Shown: positions 22,313 through 33,055, numbered from the stretch's first letter. The stretch: DNA of 64,000 nt from Bimastos eiseni (GCA_959347315.1 OY365817.1:6631731-6695730), one strand, 5' to 3'. The notes: generated from the letters alone by a model not told the origin. Translations and numbers: made by a program.

Positions 22313-22345
22313 AACTGCATACGGATATAGAATACAATCAATCGG
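22313..22345. repeat. 33-bp direct repeat, unit 1 (pairs with 22999-23031)
   Basis: The sequence ATACGGATATAGAATACAAT and the next ~13 bases recur at 22999-23031, about 690 bp downstream. Unit 1 is within the polymerase coding fossil, unit 2 just beyond its recognisable end. Confidence 0.85.
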
Positions 22346-22760
22346 TTTGGATGACACCATATTAGATAATTGGATAACACCGTGTGTCACACCGTAACAC
22401 AGCACTGCGTGCGAAATCCACATCGGAATTCGAAAAGAGTTTCATCCATCTAATGAACAATGCAGTCTTTGGAGAATCGATGGAATGCGTCAGGCGCAAA
22501 ATAGGGGTGAACCTATAAACTGACAACGGCGATAAGCTTCGTAAACTGATAGCCGATCCAGCCTACATATCGCACAAGATATTCTCAAACGGACTGGTTG
22601 TCACACACAGCGCCAATACGAAGCTAACACTGAACAAGCCAATGTACGTAGGTCAAGCGGTGTTGGACCTGTCTGGTACAAAGATATAAAGACCAACTAC
22701 AGGGACAAAGCGCAATTTCTGTGTAATTTCCGATTAGTCTGCTGCATCAAGTAGAGACTG

Positions 22761-23412
22761 ATAATCCATACGAGCAGGCGCTCCGACGCCTAGGGTACTA
22801 TAGGGGTCCTAGAACCCCTGTTTTGGTGGCAGGGGCCAAGCAATGGTACAGGACCCCCACTTTCTCTAACAATATTTAGCGTATTTGCCATTCTGATCAA
22901 AACTCGATCATCGTCTGTCAACGGCACCATTTTGCGTCACTAACGACAACAAAATAGAGCAGCTAGGGCTGTTCGAACAAATTTTTAAACGTAAAAACTA
23001 GATACGGATATAGAATACAATCAATCGGTTCGCCTTTTTCTAAGCTAATACCAGATTGAAATATCTTTGATATGATTATAAATAAATTCCAAATATTGAC
23101 GGAGTTATTTTTCTGCAAAGTCGGACCATTTATGCTGGCTCACCCTGTATATGTATCCCCAATTCTATACCCATTCCTTGCCATTGTACAAGTAGTTTAT
23201 TACTGCAACTTGGTAATAATAGCAACACTTAACCAATCTCCAATTTTCGGTTCCTAGATTTCTTGTCATAATATTTATTGTTTTTCCGTTGAGACTGTTT
23301 TATTGCATTTTGAGCCAAAGCACAAGTCTCATCTATACGTTCTCTCAATCTCTAGCATCTTTAATTTCTTCTTCTACAGTTTCATTAGTCCACAATTCCT
23401 TTCATATTTTCA
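22761..23412. other. Unassigned sequence downstream of the PolB fossil
   Basis: Contains the second unit of the 33-bp direct repeat (22999-23031) and otherwise nothing recognised. Confidence 0.4.
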
Positions 23413-23420
23413 CTTCCGAA

Positions 23421-24257
23421 CAGTGGGACGAGGAGGGCGAACCGCCCCAGGCGGCACTTGTCCTAGGGGCGGCATTTTCGGTAAATAAATAAATAAAAAA
23501 CTTTTCTAAAGTTGCATTTTACAAGATTCTTGTTGCCCTTGTCTATACCTGGCACAGTGCTTTTTAAGTTTTTCTCGACTTAAAACTAACATACAGGCCT
23601 GCGATATACTGAAGTACCATCGAAATGATCGAATGGCACCTATACTGTTTATAGACATCAGAGCAATCCTCAGGTAATTTGGCACCCTAGGCAGTCATCT
23701 ATATAAGAGCGCCCCACCCCGTTGCATAGGCAGTAAGATGTGAGAAAATATGGGGTCAGGAACGCACTGCACGGGGCATGTAAAAATGTTTTTGTCAAAA
23801 TAGACTATCCTTGCAAATGAAAATTAATAGGGAAAGAGCAAATTTCATTTTTTCTAACTTTATAATGTTTGATATAACCTCACAAGGTTTAGTAACCTTG
23901 TTGTGAGGCGTGCTTTTTTTGTTTGCTTTATAAATGTTTTGTATCTCAATTAATACTACCTTATTCTATTTTCTTATTTTTATATCAAATGATAATGCAT
24001 TTTAATTAGTCAAACAGTCTTAGTTTTGACAATGAATGCTGATGCTGTCACTCACTGTATAATGAATTGAATACTAAATAGAATAATCATAATGTATAAT
24101 TATAATGAAAAGACTCAAAACAAGCGTCTTATGCCATCTATCACCTTTTGTGTATATCCCGGGATATGCACAAGAATAAAGTGATGGAAATAATAGACAG
24201 AGGCGGCATTCTGTGCCTTCGCCCCGGCAGGCGGCACTTTGCCTCGCTACACCACTG
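23421..24257. mobile_element. Non-autonomous hAT transposon (837 bp)
   Basis: The left terminus is CAGTGGGACGAGGAGGGC; the reverse complement of the right terminus is CAGTGGTGTAGCGAGGC. Perfect 8-bp TSDs CTTCCGAA lie at 23413-23420 and 24258-24265. GC-rich subterminal blocks (GGCGGCAC) mirror each other. There is no transposase-like frame. Termini and TSD length fix the superfamily. Confidence 0.92.
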
Positions 24258-24289
24258 CTTCCGAATACTAATTCAAATGGAGTAAAACC

Positions 24290-24780
24290 ATGGCTCTCAT
24301 GAACCGCGTCTCTATCTACCTATCTCATTCGTTAGGCTGTTCTCCAATAAGCTTTCTCAAAGTCGCTTTGATCGTACCATTAAGTCTTTCCACACAACTA
24401 TTCCCCATTGCACGATATGGACTTGTAAGTAAAGTGTGTCTTATCAATAACATCTTACTTCAGAAGTAAATTGACTTCCTCTGTATGTATTTCCATGGTA
24501 TTCCTATTTGATAATATACTCCTGATAATGCTTCTACAACTTCTTCAGTACTTATATCCTTTCAAAGGAATCGCCTCAGGATATCTCGTACTCAAGTCAA
24601 AAATTGTCAGGATATATCTATCTGTATCCTCTACTAGATATAGGACTAATCGGACCGACCAAATCTACACAGAGATAATTAATAGGAATATCAGCAAGGA
24701 AGTGGTCAATAAATGGCTTAGCTTTGCTTGTCTCGCATAGGTATATGAAACAGATGGGACTTGACAACTAGTTTACATAC
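24290..24780 (-). pseudogene. Ty3/gypsy integrase core fragment
   Basis: On the minus strand the catalytic-core text includes LCVDLVG, then ISSRGY, FDLSTRYPEAIPLKG and, near the low-coordinate end, HAMCNG- and ERLNGT-like scraps with KAYWRTA. STRYPEA(I/V)PLK is a familiar signature of gypsy integrases. Frameshifts and stops are frequent; no LTR is seen nearby on this strand. It belongs to a different gypsy family from the plus-strand element at 25738-28960. Confidence 0.7.
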
Positions 24781-24784
24781 TGCA

Positions 24785-25130
24785 GGTTAAATTCACCACC
24801 AAGAATGATATTACAATCAGTGTGACCACATAACACATTTTCAAAAGCACCTACTATTTCTGATGATCATAGACATTGCTGTTACATGTATTTATAGGAA
24901 AATAAACATTTGTAAGCAAACAGTTCTTAATACTCGTTGCGATAACACAGGCATATTGCATTTTTGTCATTTGAAAAGAAATTTGAATTCTTTTAAAATT
25001 GCTTTTTAAGGTTTTGGTCTGTATTGAGCCTGTGCACACTAACAGTGTTTCAAACATTGAATGACTGCGATACCATAAGCCTATCAGCATTTGTTGGCAG
25101 TTGAAAGATACTGGTTGGACGTCTTTCACT
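24785..25130 (-). pseudogene. LINE endonuclease (APE) fragment
   Basis: The minus strand shows LTNVYFPINTCNSNVY and then NIILGGEFN, matching the NVYxP and GDFN blocks of APE-type LINE endonucleases. The GDFN motif is changed to GGEFN. It ends directly at the integrase fragment. Confidence 0.55.
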
Positions 25131-25737
25131 CAATTGCCTCATGTCATTTGTGATATCTACTTAAATACACTGAAATGCTTTACCATTCGTCTTGTGAACT
25201 CTGCTCGGAGAAAACTATTTGCTTAACAAATTGAACCATTGAGACCATTCTGTCAACTTATGATGTATTTGTGCAACATATTACTAATGCACCTTGTTTC
25301 AGACTGAGCCATGTATCACTATCAGGTTGGGCCTCTTTGAAACCAGACATTGAAACCTGTTGATTAAATTTCATAAATGTCATCAATAAACATTGTGCAT
25401 CCAATACTCGCTCCAGAACAAATGATTCAATGGACTCATGCAAGCACATTTGGAATAAGAATTTGTAAATTGACTGTGCCATAATGAGCCCAAATGCCCA
25501 ATAGATAGAAGAGAGATTTTCCTGTGTCACATTCTTCTATCCTCAAGATGCCAGGGTGAAAGCTGGACTAGTCTTCTTACCACAGAGTACTAGGTCATTA
25601 TAACTGACTTCAGTATAAACATGACAAGACAGCTGATCATGAATAACTGGAAACTCTTTACAGAGAACATTAAAACTGACAAGTTATCAGTATTACTAAA
25701 TAGAAATGAAATACTATGTAAGTTATAATTGTAATGC
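25131..25737. other. Unassigned, with a 90-codon minus-strand open stretch
   Basis: The open stretch at 25258-25530 (minus) lies upstream of the endonuclease fragment in the same orientation and could be the N-terminus of that LINE, but I do not recognise it. Confidence 0.3.
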
Positions 25738-26400
25738 TGTCATGGCATTCAGAGGGTCACGCTGGGGACGAGAACCTTTAACACGTCTTTTAGCTTTAGT
25801 TTTATCACCTGGGTTCGTTTATAAATATGGCGCCTGGGTTGCGTAGCCACTCTCTAAAATATACGACGTAGTAACCAGAAATCTCGGCATAAAGATAATT
25901 GATTGCTAACTCCTCTTCCACAGACGCAACACGGTATCAACATTTTCCTTTGCGCATTCGGGCCAGGTGTTGAAAACAGTATTGTCTTATACATCTTCAA
26001 GAACAAAGCGCTGTTTAACCACGCACAACTATTTTTCCCACGTTTAAACATGTTTTACAATGATTGCTCTCGGTATGGTGCATCCCTTTATATGTATTCA
26101 ATTAAAATTCAGTTATATTATACAATAACATGTTGAGCGAGTTACGCTAAAAGTTAATGGGAATGCATGGTGGTTGGGTAGTTCGTCGTGGGAGAATGAC
26201 TCACAGAGACTTCGTCTCTTTGTGTTTTCTCCTCCTCACCAACCACCGATTTGAATTCCCATAGACTACTGGAGGTCTCCGCATATTTCAATGATCTGAA
26301 ACCAAATCGATTGCTTATTTTAGCAATTTTCAGCCGGCGAATCCAACCCATTCATTCACCAATTTATAATACACCTAGACTCCTACAATTATTTACAGGG
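25738..26400 (+). repeat. 5' LTR and leader of gypsy element
   Basis: It opens with TGTCATGGCATTC and contains TATAAATATGG-like text near 25815 and the GAGACTTCGTCTC palindrome near 26208. It aligns in reverse orientation with the LTR-like segments at 3930-4530 and 17615-18215. Gag sequence begins right after it. The exact 3' boundary of the LTR is uncertain; a possible 3' partner start (TGTCACGGCA) is at 29194 but does not extend in similarity. Confidence 0.6.
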
Positions 26401-26409
26401 ACTGAATCT

Positions 26410-26800
26410 CAACCGACTAATGGACAACTACTGCTTGGTTGTCCTCGCCTATCCCGTGCCGTCCAACGAAACCACCAAGATCATCGCCAATGACACCTTC
26501 CTGGAGGCCGGGAGAGCTCGGGAGCTCTTAAAGGTTTGAGAGCGAGAGTCGAAAACTCTGGACGATGCGTACAGAACTGCGCTACGCATGGAAGCTTACC
26601 GGGTGACGATGGACTCGGTTGACTGAAGGAGGCCGCTGAACCTGGTTCGAGGGACTCTTGAAACCGATTCTCATCAGTTTTGAGAGCAATCCCGGCTGGA
26701 GCACTTCCTGACCAGGCAACAGGAGGAACTGAGACGATGGTAACGGGACTTGGAGGCGAAGTTCAACCAGAAACTCCGACGAGCCGAACTACGCTACTGT
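26410..26800 (+). pseudogene. Gypsy Gag remnant
   Basis: Translated text includes YPVPSNETTKIIANDTFLEA, then RESKTLDDAYRTALRMEAY, matching the mid-to-C-terminal Gag of gypsy elements. After a stop, LEHFLTRQQEELRRW and DLEAKFNQKLRRAELR form a charged, coiled-coil-like tail. In-frame stops and shifts are present. It overlaps only slightly with the Gag part kept in the 3636 and 17321 fragments. Confidence 0.75.
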
Positions 26801-26836
26801 TGATGTCCGTTGATCGTTCCCATAATATAGATCGCG

Positions 26837-27110
26837 TTGTTGGTCGTTTGGTTCGGCGTTCTCGGCTTGGTGGTGTGGGTGACGACCGCCGTCCTTGTAG
26901 ACACCGGGTCTAAGGTGATCCTCATGCCGGTTTCTGCTATGATTGGGGTAGAGGTTCAACCCTGTAACCATTTATCGATGGCAGCTAACGGGTCCAAGAC
27001 AAATGTTTTCTGGGAGGTTAGGTTGCCCATAGCAGTGCGAGCAAGGCTCGCAATTTATAGTGCATTTTTGGTGTGCCCGATTGGCTCAGGGAGTTTCGCT
27101 GCAGCCTAAG
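26837..27110 (+). pseudogene. Gypsy aspartic protease remnant
   Basis: The open stretch contains VDTGSKVILM with the catalytic DTG triad at 26900-26908, then KTNVFWEVRLPIAV and YSAFLVCP, in the order of a retropepsin fold. The usual active-site neighbour sequence is present but the C-terminal part of the fold is lost. Confidence 0.7.
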
Positions 27111-27174
27111 TTTCTAGTCCGGGGCATGATTCATTGGCCGCCAACGAATTCCTTTGATAAAGGTCAACGGGTCA

Positions 27175-27690
27175 ATTTGGCGTGGGCGAGTAGCGGTTGC
27201 CGAGGACGTGGTTGTTTTGCCAAAATGTCAGAGCAACGTGCCCGTGCGTACAATGTACGGAGATCTGGCTTCTGTAACGCCGGCTTGGATGACTGAGGCC
27301 CAGGATAATAGGCCGTTCTTGATCTCGCTCGGGTTGCTGCAGGACATAGCGCAGACACAACTCGAGTGAGAGTAATAAATTAAAGCGATTACCCTGTCCA
27401 GTTCGGTAAGAATCAGGTAATCGCGGGCCTTCATCCGGTGGAAGTTGAGGTGAGTCAGGCGACCGATGTGTGGGTCGAGCGCCGGGCGACCAGGTGCCGT
27501 CATATGATACGACATTGTCAGACGTACCGGAGGAAGTGACGCGTGATGACCGGGCGCGACTGGGTGAGTTGCTCCTGTAATACCGCAATGTCTTCTCCGA
27601 AGAGGAGTTAGATCTGGGTAGGACGTCGGTTCTGAAGCATAATATTGTCACGACGAACACGCTCTCCGTGAAGCAGCCCGTAAAACGGCA
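27175..27690 (+). pseudogene. Gypsy protease-RT linker remnant
   Basis: Blocks include SNVPVRTMYGDLASVTPAWM, a VEVSQATDVWVERRATR-like stretch, PEEVTRDDRARLGEL, NVFSEEELDLGRTSVLKHNI and VKQPVKRHP. These normally precede the RT. Just after KRHP (about 27695) the RT is absent. Confidence 0.7.
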
Positions 27691-27739
27691 TCCGCTCCAT
27701 AATTGAGTGTCGGTCGGAAAACTGCTTTTTTAGTGTCAT

Positions 27740-28960
27740 TGCCATGGGGAATTTAACGGAATCGATTACCCCGTCGGAGGCCGATGTTAGCGCTATGGAG
27801 TGCTTAGCTGGGGCACAGCGAGATGATCCTGATCTCAGTACAGTGAGGCCTTGGGTTGAACAGCTTAATAGCGATTCTGCTAGCGAGCAAGGTTGTGAAT
27901 GTCCTTTGGCATCAGAAGGGCAGTCTCTACTTATGGGATGGGGTACTTTATTGTAAGACGTCCGACATAATAGAACGGGTCCTGATTCCCAAGAAGCTGA
28001 GGAAATAATACCTCGGGCTTACACATACCGGGTTGATCGCGGGCCTATTGGGCATGCGCAGGACGCACTAGCAGGTGAGTCGTCGTGGTTATTGGAACCG
28101 ATAGGTACCACCGCGGGCGTCCGATTCGGCAGGGATCACTGCAGCCGATGCAGTGCGGAGAACCTGGAAAAGGCTGAGCATCGATGTCACTAGCTCTCAC
28201 CATCGAAGTAGAAGGGACACACCTGCATATCGATTGTGATGGACAACTTTACTACGCTTGTCGTATTGCCATGACCAATCAAGAGGCAACTTCAGTCGCC
28301 CGAGCATTGATTGATAATGTGATTGCCCGGTATGAGGTCCCACTGCAGATACTCACAGATCAGGGAACCAACTTCAAAAGTAGCTTGTTTCGAAAGTTGT
28401 GCAAATTATTGGGCAGCTAGCGCCCTAGCAGGAATGATTATATCGAGCAGTTTCACAGAAGGCTCAATGCAATGCTGGGTTGGTTGTGCATACGAGATGT
28501 GTTTGGGTTATGCTCTTGTTATACTCCCCGCGTTGCGCAATTCATAAGCAGTCATCAAAGAGACTGGAATGACAATCTGCACCTAGTCCTGACCGCCTGC
28601 AGGACGAAGACGCATGAGGTGACTGGCTTTACTCATAACTTGTTGATGTTCGTTCGGGAAGCCAGGGCCCCGATAGACCTGGTCTACAGGAGAGCGCCGG
28701 ACGTGGAATATAATGACTCCACATACCTGAGTCATTTTCGAGATTTTGCAGATCAGGAGGTCACTTACTGATTGGTGCGTGAACAACTGAAGACTGCGGC
28801 GGAGCGTCGGAAACAGGGGTTTGACCTACGCGTTCGTCCAACAGTCTTCACTTCAGAGGACCGCGGTCTGGTACTTAACACTACATCGTTACCAGGGCTG
28901 CAGTCTGAAGTGGAAGAAGATGTACACGTTGTACTATTGCCGTCGCTTATCAGACATTGA
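27740..28960 (+). pseudogene. Gypsy integrase remnant
   Basis: A pre-integrase linker (ITPSEADVSAMECLAGAQRD, 27760-27860) follows directly on the protease-RT linker, so RT and RNase H have been deleted. Next are a zinc-binding-type segment (LIPKKLRK, GLTHTGLIAGLLGMRR) and the core: NQEATSVARALI, LQILTDQGTNF (second acidic residue), IEQFHRRLNAML (glutamate). These are followed by RDWNDNLHLVLTACRTKTHE, GFTHNLLMFVREARAPIDL and REQLKTAAERRKQGFDLRVR. The core is shortened near its first aspartate. Frameshifts and stops throughout. Confidence 0.85.
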
Positions 28961-29805
28961 TATGATGTAATTTGTTGCTGTACTTGACTATTAGGTTATG
29001 AGGCGGCTAGCCCTGGCTTGCTTCATGGACTATCCACTGTATATTGTGCATTGATTGTGGGGGACCTCGAGGTGCAGGCATTCGTTGTCTGTTATGAAGA
29101 ATGCTAGCCCTCCCCTCGGCCTCCCCTTGACCGAGATCGGGATTCAAAAAAATATCCTGGGACATTAACAGTTGGTCTCCGTACCTGCGGTTATGTCACG
29201 GCAAACGAGACACAAGACTTTCAAGACATGAAAGCTTGCTAATTAAGCTACTTGAGTTTACATGGATTGGTCTTGTCTTAATTGGCCAGGGCCTCCCACA
29301 TATAATATAAGAACATACATCTGGTCTTGTAACATAATAGTTATCATTAGGATCTAAGTCGTTATTGCTACCGAGCGGTGGGTCTAAGTCCAGGTCACTA
29401 ACTACGTCAAGGTGAAGCCCATCCCTTAGGTCAGTGAGTGAATAGCAGTCCTATTCTCGTGGACACTTGTGTTAAATTCTGTATCATCCAATATATGGTT
29501 AACTGGAAATAACATTGGCAGACAATTAGGACAAAACCAAGAATTGACATCAGCAGTAGGAACATTTAAATTAGATGAGTGGTAGTGATTGCAACAGTTT
29601 GCACACTCGAAAACGTGATCGTTACTGTCTTACAAACTTTCGCAGATACAAATTCATACAACACTTAACTAAAGGCTTAACTAGAGCATAAAATTTTGAA
29701 GTAGCAGAAAGTGAACATGGGCTGATTAGAACAGCCAGGCTTAAACTAAAACTCACACACAACTACAGTCCATGGGAAAAGAAGAAAATGGCAGCCGCAG
29801 CTGCA
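28961..29805. other. Post-integrase sequence, 3' LTR not confirmed
   Basis: A purine-rich GGGATTCAAAAAAAT run near 29140-29155 could be a decayed polypurine tract. No sequence matching the 5' LTR follows beyond ~10 bases at 29194. Otherwise blank. Confidence 0.3.
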
Positions 29806-30242
29806 GGCCACCACGGGTCGCGGACAAAACCCCCTCTGACAAAACCCCTCTGACAAACCCCCCTCTCACAAAAACCTCCTCTCACAAAACCCCCCCAACA
29901 AGTAGGGCAAAACCCCACTAAGAATAAATTTGTCCTACTTTTTTACTTTTATTATTTAGAAATGTGTGTATACTTTAAAGTCTGAAGTAAACCATGTGTC
30001 ATACGTGTCATTTCAAAGTCTGATGCAGTCACTCAGGTATCGTTGTCCAATAGTTAAGTAGCAAACAGTTAATTAGTTCCTTAGTCTTCTTTTTGTGAAT
30101 GTATGATAGGTAATGTACACTGAATGCACCACTGTGCGTAATTCATGGGCTATCTGTGACAGGGCTTCGTCAGACGCATCAGGTGAGTTTATGCAGAGTG
30201 TATGTGTGTTATCTGTGACATGATTTCTTATATAAGTTAGAC

Positions 30243-30359
30243 CAGAGGCGTCAATTCCCCTCTAACTGATGGAGCCAAATACTCTGGTTCCAAGTGTCAG
30301 GAAGTCAAGATATCCATACTAAGACTAAAAAAAATACACCCTCTCTCTGGACGCCTCTG
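30243..30359. mobile_element. hAT MITE, first copy in element B
   Basis: 117 bp, ends CAGAGGCGTC...GACGCCTCTG, flanked by AGTTAGAC. Confidence 0.9.
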
Positions 30360-30408
30360 AGTTAGACTCATCGGAGAAATACTGTGTGTGATCAACTGAC
30401 AGGCTCAA

Positions 30409-30442
30409 CTGATTGCATAAATATATATATTTATGCAATCAG
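30409..30442. repeat. Perfect 34-bp palindrome
   Basis: CTGATTGCATAAATATA followed immediately by its exact reverse complement; no loop. It lies at the start of the element-B core. Confidence 0.95.
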
Positions 30443-30973
30443 GTACTACTTAAAGGTACTACGATATTGATTTCATACAGCTTTCCAATGGGACTTCGTT
30501 TCTCGGCTTGTTTGGGGACTCTTCGACTCCAGACAGAAGCATTCAGTATGTCCTCATTTGTCCTCTTCCTTCCCATCTGTCTGTGTCCTCCTTGGGCTAT
30601 CCCGGTATCTGGCAGCATAGGCAAGATTGAAGAATGTGTTTACAAATGGAAATTATACTCTTCAGCCTTGATGTGTAAATTGATCATGATTGTTCAGAAT
30701 GTTTATCAATGCAGCTGTCGAATAATATATGCTAGACCTGTGTTGTACATGTTTCTGTTTAAACTATGTGAGATACTTGTCATGCCAAGATTCTCACGAA
30801 GACGAGTGTTGTTGGGACCCAGCAGTCAAGTGATTGTGCGATGTTTGAGTTATTGGTTGCTACAGCCTCACAGGTTATTAACTTGCAACTTAATCTTAAT
30901 GTCATTACAGTGGATAACTCTGCTGTTAAACGTTCATGCTCGCCAAATAAGATATTGTCGCCATCGTCTGTAA
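30413..30973 (+). other. 186-codon open stretch of unknown meaning
   Basis: It starts inside the palindrome and runs through the core of Foldback-like element B. It is rich in Leu, Cys and Ser with hydrophobic runs but no motif I recognise, and nothing like a MULE transposase. It may be chance; the core is absent from element A. Confidence 0.2.
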
Positions 30974-31419
30974 ATCAAGAGTTAGCTTGATCGTCAGATA
31001 GTACAGCACACTATACTGAAAACAGACAGAGAATGGAAACGTGCTGCTGTCAATATTCGCCATGCAGTCAACCAGTTGGATTAACTGTACGCCCAGAGAC
31101 CACCAAGAGGAGATGTTGGCAAAGGTTTACGTAAGCCATTCACTGCAGTAGAAAGTCATCACAAGTTTGGCGTCACCAACACAAATAGGCCAATTTAAAA
31201 AAATTTCAAGTTGAGTTGTTTGCTTTTACTTGGATTGAAATTCAAGGCAAACATTAGCGCTGGAGCTGAACGTAAAAAGACGCAAATCAGATTGTGTGTA
31301 GAAGTAGCCTTAGAAATTTCGGAAATGACAAACTACACAACCATAGGAAAGACTGCGAACGAGTGAACGAAAACAAAGTTCGCGAGAGTAAATGACATGA
31401 TTTCTTATATAAGTTAGAC

Positions 31420-31534
31420 CAGAGGCGTCAATTCCCCTCTAACTGATGGAGGCAAATATCCTGGTTCCAAGTGTCATGTAGTCAAGATATCCCCCCTAAG
31501 ACTCAAAAAATACCTCTGCCCCTAGGCGCCCCTG
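31420..31534. mobile_element. hAT MITE, second copy in element B
   Basis: 115 bp, more diverged (right end AGGCGCCCCTG) but with the same AGTTAGAC flanks and the same ~22-bp upstream sequence as the first copy. Confidence 0.85.
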
Positions 31535-31845
31535 AGTTAGACGTACTGAGTGTCTGATAGTACTGATAGTCGTACTGAGTGTCACTTGTGCAGACTTTGT
31601 TAGTAATGTCAGTTATCATGGTATGGCTTGTAATTGCAGAAGCTAGTTAGGGCAAGAGGGGGGGTTTATCCTGGCGGTTAATGTCCTGCCTAAAACAGCG
31701 GGGACTATGTCAGAGGGTATTATGTCAGAGGGGGTTTCTGTCAGAGGGTTTTTGTCAGAGGGGTTTTGTCCTACGCCCGGCAACCACTGCCCACCAGGCG
31801 AGTAAACTCAAGCAAACCAAGATTGTATGGCAGCAGGTCAAGAAG

Positions 31846-32802
31846 CCCGGAAGTAGGGTCCGCCCAAAGTTTTTTGTGTTTTTTGTTTCTTCAGGGTATA
31901 CATAATGAAAATCTGCCGATTGCCACTTTGTAACCCTTGAGCGTTTTTAATTATGCAAGATGGCTGAAAAACTGATATATCGGCCATATCTTTGCATATA
32001 GAACAGACAGGATTATCATTCTGGTGTCTAATACTATGTTTTCAGGGTCAGGAAATAATAATAACTGACTAACATGGTGCTGATATATACATTTCTGCTT
32101 TAACCTACACATTGTGTGGGCCAAAAAAGTAACTCCTTCACGATTTTTGCTAATAATTATGCCAAAAGTAGGAAATTATTGACGAAATTTGACAGCTGCA
32201 AAATAAATTTATATATGCATATTATGGCCAAAATTTACCAAAATATTTCAAACAGAACAAAAGTTACATCACTTTTAATATGAGTCCAACCGTGGTTTTT
32301 ATGGTTAAAAGACATTTACAACAGCAAAAGTAACAAGAAGCGAATAATAATCACGAAATATCATGGTGATAAAAAACACATTTATGTTGTAAACGATAAT
32401 AGACAAGTGGCCATGGTCTGTCTATCTCCAACTTGTTTTGATGCTGCACTATCTTCCCTACTCCTCTGAGGTCCTGAATGAAGCCCTGTTCTCAGAAGAC
32501 GTGCAATCGGCAGGTTCAGCAGAACAGACATGCTTGAGATGACGAACAACATCCGAGTCTTGCGGAACTAGCTCCGACCGCACACTAGTCCCTTGACCTG
32601 CTCCAAGTTCAGAAGGCCGACGTTCGTGCTGCCACGGGCCATTGCACCATCACTGGTTGATCAACCGTTGACTCCTGCGAGGGCATAGCGCGTCACATTT
32701 CGATCAAGACAGTGTCTCGCTGCCGAACTGAACCGGACGCGCATACTTCCGGTGGCCAAGACGGACGTATGCATGAGGACCCGCAGGCGAACAACGTCGG
32801 CC
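31846..32802. repeat. Left arm of long inverted repeat
   Basis: Pairs with 33518-34276. Shared landmarks include the TTGTAACCCT block, the GAACAGACAG block and the GGCCACCGGAAG block. Confidence 0.85.
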
Positions 32803-32805
32803 GTG

Positions 32806-33044
32806 AAAGCGACAGCATGTTGCCAAGCATACCGATGACGATGATCGCTGGAGTGATGTAAAGGTTCAGACTCTTGAGCACAATCCTTCAACGAATCGAA
32901 GGACCGTGGCCCGGAGGATGCGGTGGAGGCAGCCTAGAACAGTCCAGTCAGGTTCAACAGTCTCGCTTTGTCCAATAGGCTGCCGAACATGTAGTCGTCA
33001 AGATCTAGTTCCAGTTCTTTGTGGAAGTGCTCCGTGCAAGTCAT
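32806..33044 (-). pseudogene. GPCR N-terminus and TM1 (broken, inverted part)
   Basis: Minus strand from an ATG at 33044. A ~55-residue hydrophilic N-terminus contains the N-glycosylation sequon NLT, and TM1 follows as LYITPAIIVIGMLGNMLSL. The GN pair is the TM1 hallmark of rhodopsin-class receptors. There is one in-frame stop in the N-terminus and one frameshift before TM1. The sequence runs straight into the left arm after TM1. The rest of the receptor lies on the opposite strand at 33056-33517, so the gene was inverted at this point. Receptor subtype and ligand cannot be told. Confidence 0.65.
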
Positions 33045-33055
33045 TTCAATGATTA

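Larger units (their letters stand above)
19640..22760 (+). pseudogene. Protein-primed DNA polymerase B fossil (Maverick/Polinton-type)
   Basis: Pieces in all three plus frames follow the order of the protein-primed family-B polymerase of Maverick/Polinton elements and related adintoviruses. An N-terminal block (RRIDNFTQLGSGWVV, 20081-20290) precedes KNKDNRCFEW-like text. Exonuclease motif YAIYADFEA is near 20830-20860, KYRGSAHNECGL near 21165, and FHNLQNYDSH (exo II) near 21235. RKGVYPYDYV, DVLLLTDLFQTF, polymerase motif A (DAKNLHGWAM, ~21950) and the motif-B-like [12 protein letters not shown] (~22450) follow. Frameshifts and stops are abundant, a TA repeat has expanded inside it (21793-21816), and the motif C region is missing. 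I found no capsid, protease or integrase partner. The stretch 19640-20060 is assigned only by position. Confidence 0.8.
29815..31778. mobile_element. Foldback/Mutator-like element B (1964 bp)
   Basis: Left end GGGTCGCGGAC, right end (reverse complement) GGGCGTAGGAC, each followed by tandem units of the type GACAAAACCCCCTCT. The 9-bp TSDs are GGCCACCAC (29806-29814) and GGCAACCAC (31779-31787), 8 of 9 identical. The left ~430 bp and right ~235 bp match element A. The middle ~1.0 kb (30368-31390) is absent from A and lies between two copies of the hAT MITE. No transposase is recognised; a 186-codon stretch at 30413-30973 has no family I know. Confidence 0.85.

Noticed and set aside
26640..26660. 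GGTTCGAG considered as a tRNA or SINE B box
   Set aside because: No matching A box or cloverleaf could be built; it lies within the gypsy gag remnant.
28961..29300. Possible 3' LTR of the gypsy fossil starting TGTCACGGCA at 29194
   Set aside because: Similarity to the 5' LTR ends after about ten bases, so it cannot be supported.
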